Positions 6,492 to 12,879 of a stretch of DNA of 13,880 nucleotides are shown here, in pieces. The DNA lies in assembly GCA_036270095.1 (NCBI GenBank), contig DATBDE010000137.1, forward strand, positions 1 through 13,880, given 5' to 3'. Positions within the stretch are counted from its first letter, which is position 1; each line of letters starts with the position of its first letter. The DNA comes from DATBDE01 sp036270095 (GTDB lineage: Bacteria; Actinomycetota; Thermoleophilia; Solirubrobacterales; Solirubrobacteraceae). The notes under the pieces are model-generated. The model did not search any database, was not told the DNA's origin, and saw only the letters and a program-made list of their open reading frames with translations. The position numbers and the translations under genes were made by a program.

Positions 6492-7613
6492 CTATTTGGC
6501 CGCGTTCTTGCGTTCGTAGGCCCGGAACTGGCGCTGCACGAGGCGCAGCTCGTTGCCCTGGGCGATGTTCGCGTCGGTCAAATGCAGGCCCCAGGTGGCG
6601 TCGGGCACCGCGGTCAGCACGGGCGCACCGCCGAGTGGGCTGATCTGCATGACGTCGGCCCCGCTGGCGTTGACGCACGAGCTGTCGTAGGCGCCGGGCG
6701 CGCCGATGTAGGTGGTAGAGACCGCTGGGCGCGGCACGCCGACCAGGCTGGTGGCGGCGCCGATCGTCGTCCCCGGCGCGAAGGGCGCGCTGGGGAAGAT
6801 CGAGGTCAGCGGCGCGCTGCCGCCGCCCAGCGCGGCCGGGTCGGTGCAGAGGACCTCGTCGGCGGGGTTGGTCGAGCGCCCGAAGAGCGAGTTCGGCGGC
6901 ACCGCGCCGTCGAAGGTCGAGTAGGCGACGACGCAGCCGGACTGGTCGGGCGAGCGGCAGCCCGGGATGTGCTGGAAGTCGCCGCCCACGTTCTCGCCCT
7001 GGGGCACGAGCACGTTGCCGCCCATGAGCAGGCCGGAGACCAGCAGCCTGCGCACCGATGGCTTGGGGTCGATCTCCTTGGCGATGAGCTGGCGTAGCAC
7101 GAACGTGCCCTGGGAGTGGCCGATGAGGACGACCGGCCGGCCGTCGTTGAAGTTCTTGAGGTAGTCGCGCCAGGCGTCCCGCACGTCGCCGTACACGAAC
7201 GGCGGCGGCGCGGTGTTCGTGGCGCTGCCGCCGCCGAGCCCGATGCCCTGCAGCGTGAGCTGGCGGTAGACGGGCGCGAACAGGCGGCAGTGCTGCGTGT
7301 ACCGCGACGCCTGGTAGAGCACGATCGACTTCTCCTCCGGGTCGATGGAGAACGTCGCGGTCTGGGTCCTCTGGTCCGAGACGGTCGGGTAGACATAGAA
7401 GCAGTCGTAGCCCGGGTCCTTGTCGCGCTTCGCGGTCGTCGTGCCGAGCACGTCGCCGGTGGGCGAGAGCGTCGTCGTCGTCAGCGGCGGGGTGCAGAAG
7501 GACGCGTTGGTCCCGGGCTTGCACAGCCAGTGCGTCTTGGCGCTCGCGGAGACGGCGAACCCCACCACCAACGCCGCCGTCACGAGCAGCAACGCGACCC
7601 CACGTCCTCGCAT
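6492..7613 (-). CDS. secreted DUF3089 alpha/beta-hydrolase, lipase-like
   Basis: The product is 373 residues. An N-terminal signal peptide (MRGRG, hydrophobic 7-19, then AVSASA) gives a likely cut after Ala25, so the protein is exported. The segment DCFYVYPTVS at 70-79 is the hallmark of DUF3089, and GHSQG at 165-169 supplies the nucleophile elbow (Ser167) of an alpha/beta-hydrolase. Several later cysteines (for example HIPGCRSPDQSGC) could form disulfides outside the cell. Substrate is unknown; the family is described as lipase-like. The start ATG 7613 is chosen because it directly precedes the signal peptide; a TAATCT -10-like box lies 8 bases upstream. It is the first gene of the block, and its stop is 10 bases before the meaA start, so it is likely cotranscribed with the mutase, for no obvious metabolic reason. 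Confidence 0.88.
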   Translation of the reverse strand: MRGRGVALLLVTAALVVGFAVSASAKTHWLCKPGTNASFCTPPLTTTTLSPTGDVLGTTTAKRDKDPGYDCFYVYPTVSDQRTQTATFSIDPEEKSIVLYQASRYTQHCRLFAPVYRQLTLQGIGLGGGSATNTAPPPFVYGDVRDAWRDYLKNFNDGRPVVLIGHSQGTFVLRQLIAKEIDPKPSVRRLLVSGLLMGGNVLVPQGENVGGDFQHIPGCRSPDQSGCVVAYSTFDGAVPPNSLFGRSTNPADEVLCTDPAALGGGSAPLTSIFPSAPFAPGTTIGAATSLVGVPRPAVSTTYIGAPGAYDSSCVNASGADVMQISPLGGAPVLTAVPDATWGLHLTDANIAQGNELRLVQRQFRAYERKNAAK

Positions 7614-7703
7614 GGCGGGGCAGATTACTCGTCTTTTCACAGTCCGATTGCAAAAACCGGCGCGTACGCGCTGGACCGCCCAGCGACGGGTAGCGTGTTG
7701 AGG
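7614..7703. promoter_or_regulatory. divergent intergenic region with two possible promoters
   Basis: This 90-base gap separates the DUF3089 gene (-) from the MBL-fold gene (+). On the minus strand, TAATCT (7627-7622) lies 8 bases before the ATG. On the plus strand, TAGCGT (7691-7696) lies 7 bases before ATG 7704. Both fit TANNNT -10 boxes placed for leaderless or near-leaderless transcripts; neither has a convincing -35 box at normal spacing. A 12-base palindrome GCGCGTACGCGC (7660-7671) and an imperfect repeat CCGATT-N5-AACCGG (7644-7660) could be operators, but in such GC-rich DNA they may be chance. Confidence 0.4.
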
Positions 7704-8528
7704 ATGCGCGAGATCGACCTGCACCATCTCGGCAACGACCGCGTGATCTGCTGCTGGCAGGCCGGCGAAGTGCTCGTCGACCCCGGGCCCGAGTCCACGG
7801 TCTCCACGCTCATGGACACGATCGGCGACCGCGCGCCGCGCGCGCTGCTGCTCACCCACATCCACCTCGACCACGCCGGGGCGACCGGCGCGCTCGTGCG
7901 CGCGTTCCCCGACCTGAAGGTCTACGTGCACGAGCTCGGCGCGCCGCACCTCATCGACCCGTCCAAGCTGCTGCGCAGCGCCGGGCGCCTCTACGGCGAG
8001 GACAACATGGACCGGATGTGGGGCGAGACGGTGCCGGTGCCGGAGGAGAACATCGCGCTCCTGCGCGGCGGCGAGACCGTCGAGGGCTTCCGCGTCGCCT
8101 ACGCGCCCGGGCACGCCTCGCACCACGTCGCCTACCTGCACGAGGACTCGGGCTGGGCCTTCACCGGCGACGTCGCCGGCGTGCGCATCGCCCGCGACCA
8201 GCCCATCGTGCCGCCCACGCCGCCGCCCGACATCGACGTCGAGGCATGGCTGCAGTCGATCGACACCGTGCAGGCGTGGGACCCGGCGGCGCTTGCGCTC
8301 ACCCACTTCGGCGCCTACGAGGACGTCGCGGCGCACCTCGACACCCTGCGCGCGGCGCTGCGCAAGCAGGCCGACTGGGTGCGCGACCTCGACGAGCCCG
8401 AGTTCCGCGCGCGCCGGCGCGCGTGGGTGGACGACGCGCCGGTCTACGAGCAGGCAGCGCCGTCGGACCAGATGTGGCAGGGCCTCGAGCGCTACTGGCG
8501 CAAGCGGGCCGAGCGTGACGCGGCGTGA
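7704..8528 (+). CDS. MBL-fold metallo-hydrolase
   Basis: The product is 274 residues of the metallo-beta-lactamase fold. The metal-binding motif THIHLDHAG (His52, His54, Asp56, His57) is followed by His137 in PGHASHH, Asp156 in TGDVAG and His201 in THFG, a complete two-metal set. The overall order resembles glyoxalase-II-like and related thioesterase or lactonase hydrolases, but the substrate cannot be named. The C-terminal 70 residues are helical and charged. No signal peptide is present, so it is cytoplasmic. ATG 7704 is preferred; GTG 7695 and TTG 7698 are in frame just upstream. GAGG touches the ATG, too close to work as a ribosome site, which favours a leaderless start. The stop overlaps clpS as GTGA, so the two are probably coexpressed. 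Confidence 0.85.
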   Translation: MREIDLHHLGNDRVICCWQAGEVLVDPGPESTVSTLMDTIGDRAPRALLLTHIHLDHAGATGALVRAFPDLKVYVHELGAPHLIDPSKLLRSAGRLYGEDNMDRMWGETVPVPEENIALLRGGETVEGFRVAYAPGHASHHVAYLHEDSGWAFTGDVAGVRIARDQPIVPPTPPPDIDVEAWLQSIDTVQAWDPAALALTHFGAYEDVAAHLDTLRAALRKQADWVRDLDEPEFRARRRAWVDDAPVYEQAAPSDQMWQGLERYWRKRAERDAA

Positions 8529-8818
8529 GCGACTCGGACGTCATCGAGGTCCCGCGCGTCCGCGACCCCGGCTCGGGCGTCGGCGGCAGCTGGCGGGTGA
8601 TCGTGCTCAACGACGACCACAACACGTTCACCCACGTCGCCAACACGCTGGCCCGCTACATCCCTGGGGTGACCGTGGACAAGGGCTTGGCCATCGCCGA
8701 CCGCATCCACACCACCGGCCAGGCGATCGTGTGGTCGGGGGCCAAGGAGCCCGCCGAGCTCTACTGGGAGCAGCTCAGCGACGCCGGCCTGACCATGGCG
8801 CCGCTCGAGCAGGGCTGA
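8525..8818 (+). CDS. clpS: ClpS, Clp protease adaptor (N-end rule)
   Basis: This 97-residue protein starts at GTG 8525, overlapping the MBL-fold stop by 4 bases. The ClpS core begins at WRVIVLNDDHNTFTHV; Asn29, Asp30 and Asp31 match the residues that contact the alpha-amino group of N-degron substrates, and His62 in IHTTGQAIVWSG matches the conserved pocket histidine. AELYWEQLSDAGLTMAPLE is the normal family end. ClpS delivers proteins with bulky hydrophobic N-terminal residues to ClpAP or ClpCP. The N-terminal extension of about 20 residues, needed for ClpA/ClpC engagement, is present. Linkage of clpS to an MBL-fold gene shows no clear functional reason. The clpS stop is part of the -35-like element of the next promoter. 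Confidence 0.93.
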   Translation: MSDSDVIEVPRVRDPGSGVGGSWRVIVLNDDHNTFTHVANTLARYIPGVTVDKGLAIADRIHTTGQAIVWSGAKEPAELYWEQLSDAGLTMAPLEQG

Positions 8819-8843
8819 AAAGTATGTGAGTGACACATATACT
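8815..8843 (+). promoter_or_regulatory. promoter for the zinc-ribbon/MarR operon
   Basis: CTGAAA (8815-8820, 4 of 6 matches to TTGACA) and TATACT (8838-8843, 5 of 6 to TATAAT) are separated by exactly 17 bases. The region is an AT-rich island in very GC-rich DNA. TATACT ends 6 bases before GTG 8850, so transcription would begin at or next to that codon, giving a leaderless mRNA. The palindrome at 8823-8839 fills the spacer and enters the -10 box. Confidence 0.65.
8823..8839. promoter_or_regulatory. palindromic operator, probable MarR-family site
   Basis: TATGTG and CACATA form a perfect 6-base inverted repeat with a 5-base spacer (AGTGA). The length of 17 and the position between -35 and -10 are typical of MarR-family operators. 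The MarR gene at 9647 is the second gene of the operon this promoter would serve, so autorepression is the simplest model. Confidence 0.65.
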
Positions 8844-8849
8844 TTGGCC

Positions 8850-9650
8850 GTGGCCTCCACGGTCGAGCCCCCGCTGCGCACCTGCCGGACGTGCGGCAAG
8901 GTCGAGCGCAACATCCATTACCGCTGCACGAACTGCGGCCGGGACTACGCCGCCCGCCCCCCGCGATTCTCGCGTCGGGCGAAGGGCATCACCGCGATCG
9001 CGGTCGGGGTGCTGGTGGTGGTGGCGCTGGCCGTCGCCATCCCGCTCCTGCTCAGCAGCAAGGACCGCAGCCAGTCCGAGCAGGCGGCCGCCGACCGCGC
9101 GGCCGCCCGGCGCTCGGCCGCGCAGCTGCGCGCCGAGGAGCGCCCGGTGGCCGGTCGCCTGACCGTGACGGTGGACCGGGCGGGCGCGCCGGCCGCGCAG
9201 CGGCTGCGCGCCCGCCGCGCCCAGGTGGTTGCGTTCCAGACGGCGATCACCCGCGACGCCCGCGGTCGGATCGCCGACGGTCGCCTGAAGGGCCCGCTCC
9301 AGGAGACGCTGTGCAGCAACATCCAGCGCGGCATCCCGCACGGCGACGAGACGACGCTGGGCATCCGCATCGGTCGCTACGACTGCGTCGCTTCCCAGCG
9401 GGCGGTGGTCAAGCAGGGCAAGGTGGTCGGCCACCTCGGCTACGACTACTTCGGTTCGCTCGACTTCGCCACCGGGGCCTACGTGATCTGCCAGGGCACC
9501 CCCAACCAGTCCGAAGCCGGACGCGCCCTGGCCGTGGCGCTGCTCCCGCGCGCGTGCCTGAACACGCACGGCCAGCGCCTGAAGGGCGGGTTCATCTCCG
9601 ACCCGCGCGACAAAAGCCGGCCGCTGCCGATGCTGGCGGCGGCCGGATGA
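8850..9650 (+). CDS. membrane-anchored zinc-ribbon protein of unknown function
   Basis: The product is 266 residues from GTG 8850. Two CxxC pairs (Cys12/15 and Cys26/29) form a zinc ribbon at the cytoplasmic N-terminus. One membrane helix spans about residues 46-68 and is preceded by basic RRAK, so the rest should be outside. After a charged, alanine-rich helical stretch (about 70-125, possibly coiled coil) comes a C-terminal domain with four cysteines (in TLCSN, YDCVA, VICQG and RACLN), which could form two disulfides. No family is recognised. A GTG at 8826 is in frame but lies inside the palindrome and upstream of the -10 box, so it could not be translated from this promoter; GTG 8850 is preferred. 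The gene overlaps marR by 4 bases (ATGA), so sensor or effector and regulator may work together. Confidence 0.75.
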   Translation: MASTVEPPLRTCRTCGKVERNIHYRCTNCGRDYAARPPRFSRRAKGITAIAVGVLVVVALAVAIPLLLSSKDRSQSEQAAADRAAARRSAAQLRAEERPVAGRLTVTVDRAGAPAAQRLRARRAQVVAFQTAITRDARGRIADGRLKGPLQETLCSNIQRGIPHGDETTLGIRIGRYDCVASQRAVVKQGKVVGHLGYDYFGSLDFATGAYVICQGTPNQSEAGRALAVALLPRACLNTHGQRLKGGFISDPRDKSRPLPMLAAAG

Positions 9651-10162
9651 GCGACCTGCGCGCCGCCAACCTCGCCGGGTCCGGCGCGCTGGCCATCGCC
9701 GACAGGATGCGGACGGCGGTGGTGGAGGCGGCGGGCCTCGAGGGGTCGGGGCCCGCCGCCCTCGTCGCGCTGGACCTCTACGGCGAGGGCGACGGCGTCG
9801 AGACCCTGGCCCGCGCGCTGTCGCTGACCCACTCGGGCGCCGTGCGCCTGGTCGACCAGCTCGTCGCCCGCGGGCTCGTGCGCCGCGAGCCTAGCGCCCG
9901 CGACCGCCGCGCCGTGGCCCTGCGGCTCACGCCGGCCGGGCGGCGCGCCGCGCGGCGCGTGGCGGCGGCCCGCCACGCCGCGCTGGCCGACCTGCTGGCG
10001 CCGCTGAGCCCGTCCGAGCGCGAGCGCCTCGGCGACCTGCTGGGCCGCGTGGTCGCCGGCCTGACGCACGGGGTGCAGGACGCGCGCCGCGTGTGCCGCC
10101 TGTGCGACGCCGACGCGTGCGGGCACCCGGACCGCTGCCCGGTCACCCTGGCAGCGCACTGA
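9647..10162 (+). CDS. MarR-family transcriptional regulator with a four-cysteine tail
   Basis: The product is 171 residues. A winged helix-turn-helix runs from about 50 to 98: LARALSLTHSGAVRLVDQLVARGLVRREPSARDRRAVALRLTPAG is typical of MarR, including the DRR wing (86-88). Flanking helices would form the dimer interface. The C-terminus has an added cysteine cluster, Cys150, Cys153, Cys158 and Cys164, with His160 nearby, which could bind zinc or iron-sulfur or act as a thiol switch; ordinary MarR proteins end before such a tail. The start ATG overlaps the stop of the zinc-ribbon gene. The palindrome at 8823-8839 is its likely binding site. The 61-base hairpin begins one base after the stop. 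The MarR call is firm; ligand and full regulon are unknown. Confidence 0.9.
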   Translation: MSDLRAANLAGSGALAIADRMRTAVVEAAGLEGSGPAALVALDLYGEGDGVETLARALSLTHSGAVRLVDQLVARGLVRREPSARDRRAVALRLTPAGRRAARRVAAARHAALADLLAPLSPSERERLGDLLGRVVAGLTHGVQDARRVCRLCDADACGHPDRCPVTLAAH

Positions 10163-10163
10163 A

Positions 10164-10224
10164 GGGGGTCAAGTCTTTCTTTGCCGCACCGGATTCCGAT
10201 GCGGCAAAGAAAGACTTGACCCCC
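10164..10224. repeat. perfect 25-bp inverted repeat, REP/MITE-like hairpin
   Basis: Arms at 10164-10188 and 10200-10224 are perfectly complementary over 25 bases, around an 11-base loop that can add a small CGG/CCG pairing. The outer end reads GGGGGTCAAGTCTTTC. From memory, elements ending GGGGTCA(A/G)GTCTT are often found beside or mobilised by REP-associated Y1 transposases (RAYT). No transposase is in the window. The arms are much more AT-rich than their surroundings. It fills the gap between marR and the convergent enolase gene, so it may also end transcription from both sides, though no T-tract follows. Confidence 0.85.
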
Positions 10225-10237
10225 GCCTACCCCCCGC

Positions 10238-11269
10238 CTACTCGAGCCGGAAGCCGGTCGCCGCCGCAAGCGCGTCGAGCGGGCTCGGCGGCAGCCCGTC
10301 GGCCGGGTGCTCGTCGTTGTACGGCGTGGGGGCGACGTCGTTGGGCGTGTCGGGGTGGAACAGCGACGCCAGCAGCTCGATCTGCCCGCGCGCCACGCCC
10401 AGCTCGCCCATCCCGCCGCCGTACATGCGGATGCCGTTGGCGTCGCAGTGGGCGTAGAGCTCGAGCAGCGGCTGGATGGCGCCGATGCGCGAGGGCTTGA
10501 CGTTGATGGTCTTCGGCGGGATCGCGACCGCTTCGAGATCGGCCACCGAGCGGATCGGCGCGTCGTAGGAGACGCGGGCGGCGTGCGGCGCCAGCACCTC
10601 GGCGATCCCCGGCTCGTCGTGCGGGTCCTCGAGGATGGCGTCGGGGAAGAGCTCGACCACGTGCTCGTAGAGCGGCACGAGCGCGTCGGGCTGCTTGACC
10701 TCGAGCCCGTACTGGCCCTTGAAGTCGATCGTGTCCACGGCGCCGGTGCTCGCGACCTCCTCGAGCAGGTCGCGCGACCACGTCGGCTCGGCGTCGAGCT
10801 TGAAGCGCAGGTGCGGGTAGCGGTCCAGGCGCTCGCGGAGGGTGGCGAACTGCGGCGGGTCGCCCAGGCCGAACGAGTTGACGAACCGCACCGGGCGCGG
10901 CGCGCGCCCGAGCGCGTCGGCGATCGACGTTCCCGCCTGCCGCAGCGCGAGGTCCTGCGCCGCCGACTCGTAGGCCCAGTTGCGCCAGTTGTGGGCGAGG
11001 TCCCACGGCGGCTCCTCGGTCCACTGCTCGACCCCGGCCAGGTGGGCGCAGAAGCTGCCGAGCGTCCACTCGCCCGCCAGCGGCAGCTCGGGCGCGGCGC
11101 TGCCGTCGGGCAGGTACGTCGTGATGTCCTCGCCCAGGCCGGTCTCGCCGCCGCCCTGCAGGCGCACGAGGTCGGTGCCCCGGTCGTGCCCGAACGCGGG
11201 CTCGCCCTGCAGGCGCTGCAGCGCGTAGCCGTCGACGACGAGGGGAAGCTCGGCTAGCGCTTCCCACAC
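10238..11269 (-). CDS. enolase-superfamily enzyme, specificity unknown
   Basis: The product is 343 residues from GTG 11269. It has the muconate-lactonising/OSBS-type active-site order: Lys158 in FKLDAEPTW, metal ligands Asp182 (IDFKG), Glu214 (LEDPHD) and Asp236 (SYDAP), and Lys258 in INVKPSRIG. An N-terminal capping domain (1-130) precedes the barrel. GGGMGELGVARGQIELLASL at about 284-303 is the eighth-strand region. Family members epimerise, cyclise or eliminate at carbon next to a carboxylate; which reaction is done here cannot be read. An in-frame extension to 11470 is only the other-frame reading of the preceding gene. Its start lies 4 bases after that gene's stop, so it is in the corA-ccr operon. 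Its substrate may relate to branched C4-C5 acids of the ethylmalonyl-CoA pathway, a guess from context only. Confidence 0.82.
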   Translation of the reverse strand: MWEALAELPLVVDGYALQRLQGEPAFGHDRGTDLVRLQGGGETGLGEDITTYLPDGSAAPELPLAGEWTLGSFCAHLAGVEQWTEEPPWDLAHNWRNWAYESAAQDLALRQAGTSIADALGRAPRPVRFVNSFGLGDPPQFATLRERLDRYPHLRFKLDAEPTWSRDLLEEVASTGAVDTIDFKGQYGLEVKQPDALVPLYEHVVELFPDAILEDPHDEPGIAEVLAPHAARVSYDAPIRSVADLEAVAIPPKTINVKPSRIGAIQPLLELYAHCDANGIRMYGGGMGELGVARGQIELLASLFHPDTPNDVAPTPYNDEHPADGLPPSPLDALAAATGFRLE

Positions 11270-11273
11270 GGGG

Positions 11274-11612
11274 CTAGACGTCCAGCTCGACCGAGTCGTG
11301 CTCGAGCGCGCCCGACGCGATCTCGTGCGCGGGGGCGTACACGACCGGCACCTGGTACCAGCCCGCGTGCTCGGCGCGCCAGCGTGAGAACTCCGGCCCG
11401 TACCAGTACTGCTCCCACACGAGCTTCGTCGGGACCGCGGTCCAGTGGAAGAACTTGTAGAGGTCGTCATGGGACTGGTAGACGTGGTAGCTCGTGGCCC
11501 CGTAGCGCAGCGCCACCGGCGCGATCTCCAGCACCGCCGCCGCGAACTGCTTGCTGCGAAACAGCGTCGCGTACCACGGGAGCAGCATCGTGTACGGCCC
11601 GGACTCGGCCAT
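11274..11612 (-). CDS. small dimeric alpha/beta-barrel-like protein
   Basis: This 112-residue protein starts at ATG 11612, sharing a base with the ccr stop (TGATG), so its translation is coupled to ccr. The sequence is rich in aromatic residues: YHVYQSHDD, YKFFHWT, WEQYWYGPEF, WRAEHAGWYQVPV. The pattern, with alternating strands, a W-rich middle and a closing VPVVYAP strand, resembles the ferredoxin-like dimeric barrels of antibiotic biosynthesis monooxygenase or EthD type, but no catalytic signature is visible and the match is from general appearance. No signal peptide or membrane segment is present. The next gene (enolase superfamily) begins 4 bases later. Function is unknown; the tight position between ccr and the enolase suggests a shared pathway. 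Confidence 0.7.
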   Translation of the reverse strand: MAESGPYTMLLPWYATLFRSKQFAAAVLEIAPVALRYGATSYHVYQSHDDLYKFFHWTAVPTKLVWEQYWYGPEFSRWRAEHAGWYQVPVVYAPAHEIASGALEHDSVELDV

Positions 11613-12868
11613 CAGGCGCCGACCTCGGCGTGGACGGCGCCGACGCCCTCGACGTTGCGGCCCTCGCCCTCCTCGGTCGCGCCAACCAGGATGGCGATCT
11701 TGCCCAGGTGCTTGTTGTCCTTCATGAGCTGATGCGCCTCGCCGACCCCCTCGAAGCCCATCGTACGCCAGAGCACGGGGCGGATCTTGCCCTGGTCGAT
11801 GAGCTCGTTGGCCTTGTTGCACTCGTACGCGTTCGCGAAGTGCGAGCCGAGGATCTCCTTCTGGCGCATCCACAGGTAGCGCACGTCGAAGTCGAGGTTG
11901 TAGCCCGTGGTGCCGGCGCAGATGACGACCTTGCCGAACGGCTTGACCGCCAGCACCGAGGTCGGGAACGTCGCCTGGCCTACGTGCTCGAAGACGATGT
12001 CGGGCGGCGCACCCAGGAGCTCGGACACGCGCTTGGCGAAGCGGCGCGACTCCTTGAAGCGGGCCTTCTCCTCGTCCGGCGTCTCCTTGCCCGTGCGCAT
12101 CATCCCCGCGAACTCGTTGCGGTCGATGTAGTCGCGGGCGCCGAGCTCCTTGACCAGCTCGCCCTTCTCCGGTGAGGAGACCACCCCAACCGACTCGGCG
12201 CCGGCCATTGCGCACAGCTGGGTGGCGAACACGCCGAGGCCGCCGGCGGCGCCCCACACGAGCACGCGGTCGCCGCCCTGCAGGTTGCAGCGCGTGAACA
12301 GCATGCGGTAGGCGGTGAAGTAGGTGAGGCCGTAGGAGGCGGCCTCGTCCCAGCTCAGCGCCGCCGGCTTGGGCAGCAGCTGCTGGGCCTGGACCTTGGT
12401 GAACTGGGCGAAGCTGCCCCACGTCGTCTCGTAGCCCCAGATCATCTGCGAGGGCGCGGCGAGCGGGTCGAGGCCGTGCACCTCGGGATCCTCGTAGGAG
12501 GCCATGTTGCAGTGGATGACCACCTCGTCGCCGGCCTTCCAGCGCGTCACGCCGGGGCCGACCTTCCAGACGATGCCGGACGCGTCCGAGCCGCCGATGT
12601 GGTGGCCGTACTCGGGGTGGTCTCCGTAGCCCATCACGGAGACCGGCTTGCCCATGGCCGCCCACACGTTGTTGTAGTTCACGCCCGCGGCCATCACCCG
12701 CACGATCACCTCGAAGGCGCCGGGCTCGGGCACCTCGATCTCCTCGAGCTGGAAGGCGTCGGTCGGCTCCCCGAAGCGCTCCTCGCGGATGACCCAGGCG
12801 GTCATCGTCGGCGGCAGCTCACCGGGCTCGGTCGGGACTTCGGAAACGCGGCTGATGTCAATCGTCAT
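11612..12868 (-). CDS. ccr: crotonyl-CoA carboxylase/reductase
   Basis: The product is 418 residues of the medium-chain dehydrogenase/reductase family, without the zinc site. The NADPH-binding loop VLVWGAAGGLGVFATQL is at 202-218. CO2-pocket residues known from the Kitasatospora enzyme seem present: an Asn in GVNYNNVW (about 66), Glu148 in WGYETTWG and His343 in GSHFANAYE; the phenylalanine before the glutamate is Tyr147 here. The enzyme reductively carboxylates crotonyl-CoA to ethylmalonyl-CoA with NADPH and CO2, the committed step of the ethylmalonyl-CoA pathway; its product is the substrate of the mutase at 4493-6481. The start ATG 12868 lies 23 bases after the corA stop; a second Met at residue 22 (TMTAW) is an alternative. 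No clear Shine-Dalgarno is seen. Members are usually 430-450 residues, so this one is slightly short. Confidence 0.94.
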   Translation of the reverse strand: MTIDISRVSEVPTEPGELPPTMTAWVIREERFGEPTDAFQLEEIEVPEPGAFEVIVRVMAAGVNYNNVWAAMGKPVSVMGYGDHPEYGHHIGGSDASGIVWKVGPGVTRWKAGDEVVIHCNMASYEDPEVHGLDPLAAPSQMIWGYETTWGSFAQFTKVQAQQLLPKPAALSWDEAASYGLTYFTAYRMLFTRCNLQGGDRVLVWGAAGGLGVFATQLCAMAGAESVGVVSSPEKGELVKELGARDYIDRNEFAGMMRTGKETPDEEKARFKESRRFAKRVSELLGAPPDIVFEHVGQATFPTSVLAVKPFGKVVICAGTTGYNLDFDVRYLWMRQKEILGSHFANAYECNKANELIDQGKIRPVLWRTMGFEGVGEAHQLMKDNKHLGKIAILVGATEEGEGRNVEGVGAVHAEVGA

Positions 12869-12879
12869 AGGGCGCGGAA

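Noticed and set aside
5336..6643. 435-codon plus-strand frame opposite meaA
   Set aside because: His/Val/Asp-rich antisense shadow of the mutase; no domain is recognisable.
8826..8849. GTG 8826 as start of the zinc-ribbon protein
   Set aside because: It lies within the palindrome and upstream of the -10 box, so it would not be in the transcript from this promoter; it remains possible if read-through from clpS supplies mRNA.
11270..11470. N-terminal extension of the enolase-superfamily gene to 11470
   Set aside because: The extension is Ser/Arg/Thr-rich and is the other-frame reading of the 112-residue gene; GTG 11269 follows that gene's stop directly.
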